Notes: a model not told the origin generated them from the sequence alone. A stretch of 64,000 nucleotides of DNA from an uncultured Olleya sp. (GCA_947503885.1 CANNFD010000004.1:1-64000), one strand, 5' to 3'; counted from the stretch's first letter, positions 51,793 through 61,357 are shown. Program-made: numbers and translations.

Positions 51793-52395
51793 ATGAGGTC
51801 TTTAATTTTATTTTTTGTAGCAATCATTACTTTAAGTTGTGGTCAAGATAAATTACCACTTTTAGGAGATACTGAGTACCAACGAGAAATGAATGCTAAT
51901 TTTAAAGATGCCGCAAAATCACCTTTAACGGATGCAGATCGTAAAACTTTTAGAAGTCTCGATTTTTTTAAATTTGATAGTGCTTATGTGGTTACTGCTG
52001 CTTTTAAAAGAACACCAGATGAGGCACCTTTTAAAATGAAAACAACCACAGATCGATTGGTGGATTATGTAAAATATGGAGAAGTTGACTTTACTATTAA
52101 AGGTGAAGCGCTTAAACTAAATGTATATCAAGATTTAGATATGGTTAAAGAGCTTGGAGAAGAAGACGCTTTGTTTTTACCATTTATGGACAATACTAAT
52201 GGAGAAGAAAGCTACAAGGGTGGGCGTTATGTTAATGTTAAGCTGCCAAAAAATAATCAAATGGACATTAATTTTAACGAAGCTTACAATCCATATTGCG
52301 CTTATAATAAAAAGTATTCTTGTCCGATTGTTCCTACCGCTAATATTTTATACACACGAATTGAAGCTGGCGAAAAAGATTACATTAAGCAATAA
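51793..52395 (+). CDS. DUF1684 lipoprotein
   Basis: The product has 200 residues; lipobox TLSC gives Cys16. The mature part has REMNANFKDAAKSPLTDADR, KTFRSLDFFKFDSAY, FLPFMDNTNGEESYKGGRYV, DINFNEAYNPYCAYNKKYSC and PIVPTANIL. The final block (R-Y-x, N-F-N-x-A-Y-N-P-x-C-A-Y, Y-x-C-P-x-x-P-x-x-N) is the DUF1684 signature. Function is unknown; the family is envelope-associated in Bacteroidetes. It is convergent with crcB (1 base between the stops). Confidence 0.85.
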   Translation: MRSLILFFVAIITLSCGQDKLPLLGDTEYQREMNANFKDAAKSPLTDADRKTFRSLDFFKFDSAYVVTAAFKRTPDEAPFKMKTTTDRLVDYVKYGEVDFTIKGEALKLNVYQDLDMVKELGEEDALFLPFMDNTNGEESYKGGRYVNVKLPKNNQMDINFNEAYNPYCAYNKKYSCPIVPTANILYTRIEAGEKDYIKQ

Positions 52396-52396
52396 C

Positions 52397-52768
52397 TTAA
52401 AATTGCTTAGCTACCCATAAGCCTAAAAATACTGCTAAAAAGCCTACTACAAAACTAGCAATAGTATAAATAGCAAAACTTGTAAAATCTCCTGTTTTTA
52501 AATACAAATGATTTTCATAAGCAAAGGTAGAGAAGGTGGTAAATCCTCCACAAAAACCTGTTGCTAATAGTAAGGTTTGATTATCGGTAAGAGTATTGTT
52601 TTTTAAAGCTAATCCAAGTATAACTCCTATTAATAAACTTCCAAAGACATTGACTAAAAAGGTTCCGTAAGGGAAACCGTTTTCGGTATTGTTTAATGTT
52701 TTTCCAATTATAAAACGGAGTACACTTCCAAAACCACCACCTACAAAAACTAATAAAAGTTGTTTCAT
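52397..52768 (-). CDS. crcB: Fluoride efflux channel CrcB/Fluc
   Basis: The product has 123 residues and four transmembrane helices. Motifs are GGGFGSVLRFIIGKTLNN, YGTFLVNVFGSLLIGVILG (conserved N in the pore) and ATGFCGGFTTFSTFAYEN (GGxTTFSTF). It works as an antiparallel dimer exporting fluoride. The 41-base upstream gap is too short for a fluoride riboswitch. It lies just downstream of the SRPBCC protein gene on the same strand. Confidence 0.94.
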   Translation of the reverse strand: MKQLLLVFVGGGFGSVLRFIIGKTLNNTENGFPYGTFLVNVFGSLLIGVILGLALKNNTLTDNQTLLLATGFCGGFTTFSTFAYENHLYLKTGDFTSFAIYTIASFVVGFLAVFLGLWVAKQF

Positions 52769-52809
52769 CAGATAGTTTTATTTTTTTGCTGTCTTTTTAA
52801 AAGGACCAT

Positions 52810-53829
52810 TTATTTAATAGGTAAATATATTTCAGTGATCCAATCTGCAGGATTTGCGGTATTTGTTGGGTCTGTTAAATAGACTTCAAGTGCAACTCCA
52901 TTTTCTTCTGACTCTAAGTTATTGTCTTTTTGATACTTCATGGCTGTATTCCAAGCTTCTTCAAGGTTAGTGTAATTACCCTTTAAAGTTGTTTTTAAAG
53001 CTTTAAAAGGTTTTAATTGACCTGTCAAAATAGTGCTTTCTGTAGTAATAACTCTATCTGCAGTTGGCATTGCACAAGAAAACATAACAGAATTGTTTTC
53101 TAAATCCCAATTATGGTAAATTACAAAAGGAGCACCAGATGGTATAAGTTTGTTTTTGGCAAAATACTGACCTAGTTTAGGTAGCATTTCCTGCATTTTT
53201 GCTTTAAAATCATCTATTTTAGTAGAGGTCGTGTTGTATAAATAAAACCCACCACCATGCTCTGTAATACCATCAACTGTTACGCTGTATTGCTTCATGC
53301 TTTCTACAACCTTTTTTTCTAAAAGCTCCAACCCACGGTCATAATAAGGTCCAATTTGTTTATCCATACCTCCAGTAAAAGCAGCGTAGGCTTTAAAACC
53401 AAAAGGTAAATCTTTACCAGAAATACTCCACTTTACTTCGGTGCTTCCGTCTGGGTTAGGTGTAAATTGCCAAGTAACATCAGATTTAGGATAGTCTCCA
53501 AATTGCATTTCTTGTGTGATAGATTTATTAGGGTTAGTTTCAATCGTTTTCATTTTACCAGTTAGTCCTTCGTCTTCCCAAGAGTACGATCCACCAGCAC
53601 CTTCAGTCTGTTCTGGGTAATTTAATGTCATCTCAGGCTTTTCTTCAACCCAAGCATTCCAATCTTCCCAATTTTTAAAATCAATAACTTCATTATATAA
53701 TACACTAGCCGGAGCTTCTATTGTTCTAGTTCTAGAAACATTATACTCATTAGGTTGTACTGCCACATAAATAGCAATAGCTATGATGGCAATAAGAAGG
53801 ATAAATAATAGGTATTTTATATATTTCAT
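52810..53829 (-). CDS. Membrane-anchored SRPBCC plus GyrI-like domain protein
   Basis: The product has 339 residues. One N-terminal transmembrane helix (about 4-24) is followed by an SRPBCC/polyketide-cyclase-like lipid-pocket domain (about 30-175: YNVSRTRTIEAPASVLYNEV, FKNWEDWNAWVEEKPEM, EVKWSISGKDLPFGFKAYAA). A C-terminal GyrI-like effector-binding domain follows (about 180-339: LPKLGQYFAKNKLIPSGAPF, GNYTNLEEAWNTAMKYQKDN, EVYLTDPTNTANPADWITEI, YLPIK). Both domains bind small molecules in other proteins; the fusion is common in Bacteroidetes but its ligand is unknown. It is divergent from the DPP III-like gene. Confidence 0.8.
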   Translation of the reverse strand: MKYIKYLLFILLIAIIAIAIYVAVQPNEYNVSRTRTIEAPASVLYNEVIDFKNWEDWNAWVEEKPEMTLNYPEQTEGAGGSYSWEDEGLTGKMKTIETNPNKSITQEMQFGDYPKSDVTWQFTPNPDGSTEVKWSISGKDLPFGFKAYAAFTGGMDKQIGPYYDRGLELLEKKVVESMKQYSVTVDGITEHGGGFYLYNTTSTKIDDFKAKMQEMLPKLGQYFAKNKLIPSGAPFVIYHNWDLENNSVMFSCAMPTADRVITTESTILTGQLKPFKALKTTLKGNYTNLEEAWNTAMKYQKDNNLESEENGVALEVYLTDPTNTANPADWITEIYLPIK

Positions 53830-53923
53830 TTTAATAATAATTAAAAATTATTTATTTCAAAGATAATCAATTTACAATATGTTAAATTCTTATATTTAAA
53901 GACTTTTAAAAAACTATTTAATT

Positions 53924-55963
53924 ATGAAATTTAAATCAATATTAAGTGCTGCTTTTGTAGCAACACTATTATTGTCTTGCGGTAATGACAAGGCTGAAAA
54001 ACCAGTTGTCGAAGACACTGTTAAAACAGAAACTGCTTTTGACTTTAATGTCGAGCAATTTGCTGATATTAAAATATTGCGATATCAAATCCCAGGATGG
54101 GAAAAACTTACACTTAAAGAGCAAAAATTAGTATACTATTTAACTCAAGCTGGTTTGGCAGGTCGCGACATTATGTGGGACCAAAATTATAGACATAATT
54201 TAAAAATTAGAAAAGCTTTAGAAAACATTTATGCTAATTACAAAGGAGATAAAAATGCTGATAATTGGCTAGCTTTTGATACTTATGTTAAGCGTGTTTG
54301 GTTTAGTAATGGTATCCATCATCATTATTCTAATGATAAGCTTAAACCAGAATTTACTAAAGCGTATTTAAAAGAAATTATGGCAGCTACTAATACTAGT
54401 TTAGCAGACGAAGCTTTTGAAGTGCTGTTTAATGATAAAGATGCTAAAAAAGTTAACCAAACTAAAGGTGTTGATAACGTAGCCTTATCTGCAGTAAATT
54501 TTTACGGACCAAATGTAACTAGTGCTGATGTGGCTTCATTTTATAAAAAAATGAAATCTCCAGACCCTAAAAAACCTTTATCATATGGCTTAAACTCGCA
54601 GTTAGTTAAAGAGGATGGCGTGTTAAAAGAGCGTGTGTATAAATCTGGTGGGTTATATGGTGCTGCAATAGACGAGATTATTAAATGGCTAGAATTAGCT
54701 AAAGGAGTCGCAGAAAACGAAGCACAAGGTAATGCATTAGGGCTTTTAATTGACTATTACAAAACAGGAGACTTACAAACCTGGGATGATTATAATGTTG
54801 CTTGGACAGCTGCAACCGACGGAAATGTTGATTATATTAATAGTTTTATCGAAGTTTATAATGATCCATTAGGATATAGAGGGTCTTATGAAAATATAGT
54901 GCAAATCAACGATTTTGACATGTCTCAAAAAATGGCTGTATTATCAGAAAACGCACAGTGGTTTGAAGATAATGCTCCTTTAATGAAAGCACATAAAAAA
55001 GAAAACGTAGTAGGTGTAACCTATAAAGTTGTAAACGTTGCTGGAGAAGCTGGAGATGCTTCACCAAGTACGCCAATAGGTGTAAACTTACCAAACGCAA
55101 ACTGGATTCGTGCAGCAGTAGGAAGTAAGTCTGTATCTTTAGGAAACATTATCCATGCTTATAATAACGCAGGAAGTACAGGGCGCTTAAAAGAGTTTGT
55201 AAATGATGAAACAGAGTTAGAGTTAGAAGAACAATACGGACAAATAGCAGATAAGCTACACACAGCATTACACGAAGTAATTGGACACGCGTCTGGACAA
55301 TTAAACCCGGGTGTTGGAGAAACTAAAGAGACTTTAAAAACGTACGCTTCTACATTGGAAGAAGGTCGTGCAGATTTAGTAGGTTTATACTACTTATATA
55401 ATCCAAAAATTCAAGAGTTAGGTTTAGTTGACGATTGGAAAAAAATAGGTATGGCTGCTTATGATGGTTACATCCGTAACGGATTAATGACACAATTAAT
55501 TAGATTAAACCTTGGAGATGATGTGGAAGAAGCACACATGCGTAACAGACAATGGGTAAGTGCTTGGGCTTTTGAAAAAGGAAAAGCAGACAATGTAATT
55601 GAAAAAATAACACGTGACGGTAAAACGTATTTTAATATTAATGATTACGATAAATTACACGAGTTATTTGGACAGTTGTTACGCGAAACACAACGTATCA
55701 AGTCAGAAGGCGATTATAATGCTGTAGAAGATTTAGTTGAAAACTACGGGGTAAAAGTTGACCAAGCTATCCATGCAGAGGTTTTAGAGCGTAACAAGCA
55801 ATTTACATCGCCACCATATAGTGGTTTTGTAAATCCAGTTTTAGTACCAGAAACAAATGACGAGGGAGAAATTACTGCAATTAAAGTAACACAACCAGAA
55901 AGTTTTGATGGTCAGATGTTATACTACAGTAAAAATTATAGTTTCTTACCAGAAGAAAACTAA
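53924..55963 (+). CDS. Dipeptidyl-peptidase III family (M49) metallopeptidase lipoprotein
   Basis: The product has 679 residues. The signal ends LLLSC (Cys19), indicating a lipoprotein, unlike the cytoplasmic animal enzyme. The zinc site HEVIGH (450-455) has the M49 six-residue HExxGH form, with the third ligand in EEGRAD (479-484). The N-terminal half (EQFADIKILRYQIPGWEKLT, YLTQAGLAGRDIMWDQNYRH) is the M49 substrate lobe. It removes N-terminal dipeptides, here probably on the periplasmic face. It is monocistronic and ends at a strong bidirectional terminator. Confidence 0.92.
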   Translation: MKFKSILSAAFVATLLLSCGNDKAEKPVVEDTVKTETAFDFNVEQFADIKILRYQIPGWEKLTLKEQKLVYYLTQAGLAGRDIMWDQNYRHNLKIRKALENIYANYKGDKNADNWLAFDTYVKRVWFSNGIHHHYSNDKLKPEFTKAYLKEIMAATNTSLADEAFEVLFNDKDAKKVNQTKGVDNVALSAVNFYGPNVTSADVASFYKKMKSPDPKKPLSYGLNSQLVKEDGVLKERVYKSGGLYGAAIDEIIKWLELAKGVAENEAQGNALGLLIDYYKTGDLQTWDDYNVAWTAATDGNVDYINSFIEVYNDPLGYRGSYENIVQINDFDMSQKMAVLSENAQWFEDNAPLMKAHKKENVVGVTYKVVNVAGEAGDASPSTPIGVNLPNANWIRAAVGSKSVSLGNIIHAYNNAGSTGRLKEFVNDETELELEEQYGQIADKLHTALHEVIGHASGQLNPGVGETKETLKTYASTLEEGRADLVGLYYLYNPKIQELGLVDDWKKIGMAAYDGYIRNGLMTQLIRLNLGDDVEEAHMRNRQWVSAWAFEKGKADNVIEKITRDGKTYFNINDYDKLHELFGQLLRETQRIKSEGDYNAVEDLVENYGVKVDQAIHAEVLERNKQFTSPPYSGFVNPVLVPETNDEGEITAIKVTQPESFDGQMLYYSKNYSFLPEEN

Positions 55964-55987
55964 TATTATATCGCTTACGCGGAAATT

Positions 55988-56024
55988 AAAAAAGCCTTAA
56001 TCAAATTTAGATTAAGGCTTTTTT
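55988..56024. terminator. Bidirectional terminator between the M49 peptidase and DUF5723 genes
   Basis: Fifteen-base arms (55988-56002 and 56010-56024, core GCCTTAATC/GATTAAGGC) with A and T runs serve both convergent genes. Confidence 0.92.
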
Positions 56025-56033
56025 TATGTTTAA

Positions 56034-57362
56034 CTATTCGGTTTTTCTACTTTGATAAATTGGTACTTTTAGCCCAACATAAATATCTGTTGTTCTAGAC
56101 TCTTTAGAGATGACATTAGATAAAATAGATCCAGATCCAACTGTTAAAGGACCTAGTCTAAAGCCTGCACCCCAAGCAAAATCATCATACTGTCTAAAGC
56201 TAACTGGAGAGTAAAAACTAAACCATTTAGTTTCAATTCTAGGTGATAATGTAACTGAATTATTTATTTTATTAGTAAACTCTTTATTGTCTTTAACCAT
56301 AGAAAACGCCCCCAACATACTTACATAAATAGACTTATCAATATGGTAGTCTGCAGTAAAACGTAAAGCTGTAGGTAAATTAATTTTTAAAGCATTAGTA
56401 GTTTGTACAGACGTATAATTGTCATTTAAAAACTGTTCGGCATCTTCATATCCAATAGTACTAGCATTTTGATTTTCTAAATCAAAACTATATTGATTAA
56501 TGTTTTTATAAGAAATTGATCCAATATCTGTAATGGATAAGCCTAACTTTAATAAGTATTTATTAAAACCTTTGTGGTCTGTATCATTATTTTTTCTCCA
56601 CTCGTAAGTCACACCAATATCGGCACCAAAACCAGTTTCAAGATTATCAAAATTATAATCATCACCATTATTAATATCATTTATGGTTCCGTAATTAATA
56701 CTTCCGTTTGTAGATATTGTTTCAGTAGTAGCGTTATAACTACCAGAAAAACCAGGACTATTAAAGTAAGATACACCAGCCCCTTGTAATAGTTTTAAGG
56801 TGATTCCGGCTTTTAAAAAATGGTCTTTTTCATTATATAAAACTCGTCCATAAGCAAAACCAATTTCTGCCCAAACATGAGTGTTTGTAATTAAATCGCT
56901 TGAATCAAAGACGTAATCTTCAGCACCTTCAAACTCATCGACTAAACTTTCAAATAAAGCGCCATTAATATTATTTACATTAGCAAAACCACGTACTCTA
57001 GTAATAAGACCAACGCTGTTTTTATCGTTAAGGTTAAACATAAAAGACGGACCAACAACTTCTACATTTGTAAAAAAGTTATTAGTGTCTGTGGACGAAA
57101 GTTGTGCGTTAGATTCTGCATCAAAACTGTCATTAAAAACATTATTAAAGTCAATTGCGTAATAATCACTTCCAATAAATGTGCTAACAGATGCTATATT
57201 TACATCTGTTTTAAATCTGGAATCAACAATGTTAGAAGGGTTTTCTACAACACCGTGTATACCTGAATAATTGTCAATAGAATGACCAACATAACTTTGG
57301 GCAATACTAAACGAAGAGGCTAACAATGTTACAATTATTGTAGCGGGTTTTAAAAATTTCAT
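56034..57362 (-). CDS. DUF5723 outer-membrane barrel protein
   Basis: The product has 442 residues. A signal peptide (MKFLKPATIIVTLLASSFSIAQ) is followed by SYVGHSIDNYSGIHGVVENP and SNIVDSRFKTDVNIASVSTF, the DUF5723 start, then an alternating barrel-like pattern (AWGAGFRLGPLTVGSGSILS, TDIYVGLKVPIY). The family is Bacteroidetes-specific and of unknown function; T9SS PorP/SprF-like or FadL-like folds are its closest analogues in style. Upstream on the same strand is a small membrane protein gene separated by a hairpin. Confidence 0.82.
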   Translation of the reverse strand: MKFLKPATIIVTLLASSFSIAQSYVGHSIDNYSGIHGVVENPSNIVDSRFKTDVNIASVSTFIGSDYYAIDFNNVFNDSFDAESNAQLSSTDTNNFFTNVEVVGPSFMFNLNDKNSVGLITRVRGFANVNNINGALFESLVDEFEGAEDYVFDSSDLITNTHVWAEIGFAYGRVLYNEKDHFLKAGITLKLLQGAGVSYFNSPGFSGSYNATTETISTNGSINYGTINDINNGDDYNFDNLETGFGADIGVTYEWRKNNDTDHKGFNKYLLKLGLSITDIGSISYKNINQYSFDLENQNASTIGYEDAEQFLNDNYTSVQTTNALKINLPTALRFTADYHIDKSIYVSMLGAFSMVKDNKEFTNKINNSVTLSPRIETKWFSFYSPVSFRQYDDFAWGAGFRLGPLTVGSGSILSNVISKESRTTDIYVGLKVPIYQSRKTE

Positions 57363-57388
57363 ATTTATAATGGTTTGGTTACAACCAC

Positions 57389-57420
57389 AAATTAAGCATT
57401 TTTTTTTTAATGCTTAATTT
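57389..57420 (-). terminator. Hairpin between the small membrane protein and DUF5723 genes
   Basis: Arms AAATTAAGCATT (57389-57400) and AATGCTTAATTT (57409-57420) pair perfectly around eight T. It touches the stop codon of the small gene and may act as a weak terminator or mRNA-processing structure. Confidence 0.5.
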
Positions 57421-57604
57421 ACTTAAATATGACTTTAATAGAAACTATCATTATAAGAAAACTAACAAAAGCTAAAAAAATCCATAAGATGCCTTTATAG
57501 TGGATTTTATGAGTGTTTATGTCTTTTCTGTAGGTGTAAACTAATGCTGATATAAACACAGCAGCAAAACAGATGGCGAAAATTAATTGTCCTGTACTAA
57601 ACAT
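57419..57604 (-). CDS. Small two-helix membrane protein
   Basis: The product has 61 residues from ATG 57604: MFSTGQLIFAICFAAVFISA, then LVYTYRKDINTHKIHYKG and a second helix ILWIFLAFVSFLIMIVSIKV. An in-frame ATG at 57622 is rejected because a -7 element TATTTTTG (57620-57627, minus) overlaps it. Similar short proteins starting MFSTGQ seem frequent in flavobacteria; function unknown. It lies upstream of the DUF5723 gene on the same strand. Confidence 0.68.
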   Translation of the reverse strand: MFSTGQLIFAICFAAVFISALVYTYRKDINTHKIHYKGILWIFLAFVSFLIMIVSIKVIFK

Positions 57605-57619
57605 AATCGTTATTTTAAA

Positions 57620-57627
57620 CAAAAATA
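57620..57627 (-). promoter_or_regulatory. -7 promoter element of the small membrane protein gene
   Basis: TATTTTTG on the minus strand, 15 bases before the ATG at 57604; it decides the start. Confidence 0.5.
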
Positions 57628-57765
57628 CAAAAACAATAAGAGAAGGATTCTGTTTTTAATGAAATGAAAACACATTTTTTTAGAAATAAAAATAATTCTA
57701 GTTGTCCCCATAAATTTTATCTTTAAAATTAGTCGAATTGAAGTACTTATAGGTGTTTTATTAAA

Positions 57766-57797
57766 CAGAAAACCTCTAATAAATTAGAGGTTTTCTG
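57766..57797 (-). terminator. Terminator of the LRR T9SS cargo gene
   Basis: Fifteen-base perfect arms (57766-57780 and 57783-57797, core AACCTCTAAT/ATTAGAGGTT) with a 2-base centre lie 15 bases past the stop. Confidence 0.8.
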
Positions 57798-57812
57798 CAA
57801 AAAAAAATATTT

Positions 57813-59477
57813 CTATTTTTTTACAAGTTTCTTAATTATTGTTTTGTCTTTAATTTTAAAATAGGCTAAATAAATTCCGCTTTTAAAATGAGAAATATTA
57901 ATATCTTCCTTAGAGTTGAGTATTTGTGATTGGTGTATTTTTTTACCTAACATATCGTATATCGTAAAACTTGCTTCATAAATTAGTTCTGGTAATTTAA
58001 TATTGATGATAGAGTTGCTAGGGTTTGGGTATAATACTAGTGTGGTTTCTAAGTTGTTTTCATCAACACCTAAAGTACCACCAACATCAACGGTTATTCC
58101 AGATCTTGTAATTATAAACCCAGGAACATCAACGTTTGTTATTTCGCACGAATATATCCCGCTATCTGTATTTTGAGCATTTGTTATAGTATAGCTTGAA
58201 GAATTTGCTCCTGATAGTATTGAGCCATCTTTAAGCCATTGGTAATTATTAACAGACATTATACTTGCACTATATCTATTAGTTCCTGGAACATCAGTAA
58301 TAGTTAATGTAATATCTTCTCCAACATCAGTTAATATTTCTTCCGGAGGATCAACTGTATATTGTGGGGCAAATGTAAAGTCTGGAATATTGGCTTGATA
58401 AGTAGCAAACTCATCTGCGACATCCTCGAATTGGAAAAAATTATTTTTCATATCTAATACTTCTAACGGTAACGCTGTTAAATCAGGAAAATCACCACTA
58501 AATGAGCTGCTGCTCCATTCTGTATTTGGATCTACCGACCCTCTTAAATGTAGTTCTTTAAGATTAACAAGGTTTTGAAAAGAGGATGGAACGTTTCCTG
58601 TTAAACCATTCTGATTTAGCCAAAGTACTTCAAGATTTACAAGATTTCCTATTTCAGTAGGTATTGTTCCAGAAAACGTGTTTGGAGATAAATCCAAATT
58701 AATCAACTTGGTTAAATTTCCAATTTCTGAAGGGATGCTTCCTGTTAATTGGTTAGACCATAAATCAAGTGAAGTAAGTTCTGGAAAATTTCCAATTTCT
58801 ACAGGAATTGTACCTGTTAAATTGTTACTTCCTAAACTTATCTCAGAAACGTGTCCAACACCATTAATATTTGTTGTTCTTATACCATACCAATTTCCAA
58901 CAAGTTCAGCACTGTTCCAGTTGGTATTGTTATTCCAATTATCGCCATTTGTGCTGTTATATAACGCAATTAAAGCGTCTCGTTCACTTGTTGGCACTGG
59001 TATTACTGGTGTAGATTCAAAAATAATGTTTGATAAAGCATTAGATTCATTACGGTGAACTATTATGTAGTAAGTTGTACCTTGTACTATATCTATATAC
59101 ATACTTGTGCCAAAACCACAAGGCGTTTCAATACTTAATTCAGTTTCATCTGTGACATTTAAACTAGGTGCTGATAATATTACCGTAAAAGAAGATCCTA
59201 CTATATCGGCATTATTAATGTCTTTTATAAAAACTTCAAATTGTGAAGATTCTGTTGCCGTAAATTTATAATTAACGGTCTTGTAATTTCCAAGAGGACA
59301 ACCCGATGGGTCATTTGTGCCACTTGCAGTTGCTAGGTCTAGTCTAACACTGCTATCAGTAAACGGAAAGGCATTAATTAATGTAGCGTTTTCAATAAGG
59401 TCATTAGGCGGGACCTGCCCAAACGCTATTAGTGATGTAATTAAACTTATTGACAATAATAATAATGATTTTTTCAT
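57813..59477 (-). CDS. Secreted leucine-rich-repeat/Ig-like protein with T9SS sorting tail
   Basis: The product has 554 residues: a signal peptide (about 1-20), then a beta domain typical of T9SS cargo (about 22-155: PPNDLIENATLINAFPFTDS). Plant-type LRRs follow (about 165-345: LTGTIPVEIGNFPELTSLDL, LTGSIPSEIGNLTKLINLDL, FSGTIPTEIGNLVNLEVLWL). An Ig-like domain is at about 375-470 (SGIYSCEI). The C-terminal type A sorting domain is VLYPNPSNSIINIKLPE through KKLVKK. It should be exported by the Por system and anchored or released at the surface, with LRRs for binding. It is monocistronic. Confidence 0.88.
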   Translation of the reverse strand: MKKSLLLLSISLITSLIAFGQVPPNDLIENATLINAFPFTDSSVRLDLATASGTNDPSGCPLGNYKTVNYKFTATESSQFEVFIKDINNADIVGSSFTVILSAPSLNVTDETELSIETPCGFGTSMYIDIVQGTTYYIIVHRNESNALSNIIFESTPVIPVPTSERDALIALYNSTNGDNWNNNTNWNSAELVGNWYGIRTTNINGVGHVSEISLGSNNLTGTIPVEIGNFPELTSLDLWSNQLTGSIPSEIGNLTKLINLDLSPNTFSGTIPTEIGNLVNLEVLWLNQNGLTGNVPSSFQNLVNLKELHLRGSVDPNTEWSSSSFSGDFPDLTALPLEVLDMKNNFFQFEDVADEFATYQANIPDFTFAPQYTVDPPEEILTDVGEDITLTITDVPGTNRYSASIMSVNNYQWLKDGSILSGANSSSYTITNAQNTDSGIYSCEITNVDVPGFIITRSGITVDVGGTLGVDENNLETTLVLYPNPSNSIINIKLPELIYEASFTIYDMLGKKIHQSQILNSKEDINISHFKSGIYLAYFKIKDKTIIKKLVKK

Positions 59478-59761
59478 GATTTTAAAGTGTTGATTATTAG
59501 CCTGTTTAAGTTACGACTTAAATATGTTACCTACAATACTCAATTTAAGTATTAAGCTATCTAACTTTATGGTTAATAGGTTTTTAAGAAGGTTTTTGTG
59601 TTACTTCTTTATAAATTAATGTTATGCTTTTGTTGTGAAAATACACGACAACAAAAACAAATAGTAAAAATTAATTGTACTGTACTATGCATATTGGTAT
59701 TTTTATAAAAATAAATATTAAGATAAGGTATCCGTTTTTACGGAAATAAAACAACAATTAC

Positions 59762-60148
59762 ATGCAAGATAAAATAGAGGCTGTAAAAGCATTTCATACT
59801 GCTTTTAAAATAGGACACAGAGAGACACCAAAAGCAGATTTAGGGTTAGATAAAAACCTTTTGCGTTACGAGTTAATGCGTGAAGAAAACGAAGAATATC
59901 TAGAAGCTGCAAAAAATAACGATTTAGTTGAAGTTGCAGATGCTTTAGGGGACATGCTTTATATATTATGTGGTACTATTATAGAACATGGAATGCAACA
60001 TAAGATTGAAGAAGTTTTTACAGAAATACAACGTAGCAATATGAGTAAATTAGATAAAAACGGAGAGCCTATATATCGTGAGGATGGTAAGGTGTTAAAA
60101 GGTCCCAATTATTTTAAGCCAAATATTAAGGCAATTCTGGATAAATAA
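59762..60148 (+). CDS. MazG/PRA-PH-like nucleotide pyrophosphohydrolase
   Basis: The product is a 128-residue all-helical NTP pyrophosphohydrolase. Metal ligands appear as LMREENEEYLEA (E-E-x-x-E) and VEVADALGDMLYILCG (E-x-x-D-A-x-x-D). The C-terminal DGKVLKGPNYFKPNIKAIL is seen in phage- and flavobacterial-type members of this family. It hydrolyses (d)NTPs or modified nucleotides to monophosphates; substrate unknown. The 284-base upstream gap has no gene but a short CCGT/ACGG hairpin near the start. It shares a terminator with the convergent ilvE. Confidence 0.85.
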   Translation: MQDKIEAVKAFHTAFKIGHRETPKADLGLDKNLLRYELMREENEEYLEAAKNNDLVEVADALGDMLYILCGTIIEHGMQHKIEEVFTEIQRSNMSKLDKNGEPIYREDGKVLKGPNYFKPNIKAILDK

Positions 60149-60159
60149 TTTTAATATAA

Positions 60160-60206
60160 TAACACATAAAAAAAGCAACCTATTAGGTTGCTTTTTTTAT
60201 GTGTTA
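60160..60206. terminator. Bidirectional terminator between the pyrophosphohydrolase gene and ilvE
   Basis: A 23-base perfect inverted repeat (60160-60182 and 60184-60206, core GCAACCTA/TAGGTTGC) has A7 and T7 tracts built into the arms. It serves both convergent genes. Confidence 0.93.
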
Positions 60207-60216
60207 AAACTAAAAA

Positions 60217-61284
60217 TTAAAGTTTAACTCTCCATCCAAAAGGATCTTCAGTTTTATTGGTTTGTATATTTATAATGCGGTTTTTTAGTTGCGATGCAAA
60301 TGTATTTTCAAGTTCCGGTATATCAAAGTCTTCACCTCTAAAACCAAAACCAGATATTGGCGAAATTACTGCAGCAGTACCAGCTCCAAACATTTCTTTT
60401 AAACTTCCATTTCTAGACGCTTCAACCAATTCGCTAACTTTTACTTTCCTAACATCAGTTTTTATGCCTTCAGCTTCAGCTAATTGTAAAATACTTTTTC
60501 TTGTAATACCATCTAATATTCTATCACTTACAGGAGATGTTAATAAAGTGTCATTAATACGTATAAAAACGTTCATAGCACCAGCTTCTTCTATAAATTC
60601 GTGTGTAGTATCATCAGTCCAAATAACTTGTTGGTATCCTTTAGCTTTTGCTAATTGTGTTGGGTAAAACTGCCCAGCATAGTTACCACCTGCTTTAGCA
60701 AAACCAACACCACCGTTAGCACTACGCGAATATTGCTCTTCGATTAACACCTTTACTTTTCCAGAAAAATAGGCTCCAGAAGGTGCTGTACAAATAATAA
60801 ACTTATACTCATCTGCAGGAGAGGCATGAAACCCTTTTCCTGATGCAAAAATAAAAGGTCTAATATATAACGAGCTACCTTCATTAGTTGGTATCCAATC
60901 TTTTTCTACTTCTAAAAGTGCTTTTAAACCTTCAAAAAAGTAATCTTCAGGTACTTCAGGGATTGCTAAACGTTTAGCCGACACATTTAAACGTTTTACA
61001 TTTTCCATAGGTCTAAACATAAACACGTCTTCCTTAGTGTCCTTATAGGCTTTCATCCCTTCAAAAATGGATTGACCATAATGAAAAATCTTAGCAGAAG
61101 GATCTAAAGTTATTGGGCTGTAAGGAATAATCTCTGGGATTTGCCATTTACCGTCTTTATAATCACATACCAACATGTGGTCAGAAAATACTTGTCCGAA
61201 TGCTAAATTATTAAAATCAATTGAACTTAATTTTGAGTTTTTAGTTCTTGTAACTTTTATGTCATTTTTGGTTAGAGTAGCCAT
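60217..61284 (-). CDS. ilvE: Branched-chain amino acid aminotransferase
   Basis: The product is a 355-residue fold-type IV PLP enzyme that interconverts Leu, Ile and Val with their 2-oxo acids. Features are FHYGQSIFEGMKAYKD, RPMENVKRLNVSAKRLAIP, SSLYIRPFIFASG, the PLP lysine in FAKAGGNYAGQ (K197), IEEAGAMNVF and GAGTAAVISPISGF. Length and features match the eukaryote-like BCAT subgroup common in Bacteroidetes. It has its own promoter and is divergent from the DUF4920 gene. Confidence 0.95.
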   Translation of the reverse strand: MATLTKNDIKVTRTKNSKLSSIDFNNLAFGQVFSDHMLVCDYKDGKWQIPEIIPYSPITLDPSAKIFHYGQSIFEGMKAYKDTKEDVFMFRPMENVKRLNVSAKRLAIPEVPEDYFFEGLKALLEVEKDWIPTNEGSSLYIRPFIFASGKGFHASPADEYKFIICTAPSGAYFSGKVKVLIEEQYSRSANGGVGFAKAGGNYAGQFYPTQLAKAKGYQQVIWTDDTTHEFIEEAGAMNVFIRINDTLLTSPVSDRILDGITRKSILQLAEAEGIKTDVRKVKVSELVEASRNGSLKEMFGAGTAAVISPISGFGFRGEDFDIPELENTFASQLKNRIINIQTNKTEDPFGWRVKL

Positions 61285-61307
61285 ATTTAGTTGTTAAATT
61301 TCTACTA

Positions 61308-61315
61308 CAAAAGTA
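61308..61315 (-). promoter_or_regulatory. -7 promoter element of ilvE
   Basis: TACTTTTG on the minus strand matches TAnnTTTG, 23 bases before the ATG. Confidence 0.5.
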
Positions 61316-61357
61316 CAGAATTATATCTTAGAACGTATGCTATTAAGCTTAAAATAC

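Noticed and set aside
52769-52809. Fluoride riboswitch upstream of crcB
   Set aside because: Only 41 bases are available and no pseudoknot-forming motif is visible.
59581-59761. TTTTGTTGT/ACAACAAAA inverted repeat as a terminator
   Set aside because: It has no T tail in either direction and follows no gene end, so a terminator role is unsupported.
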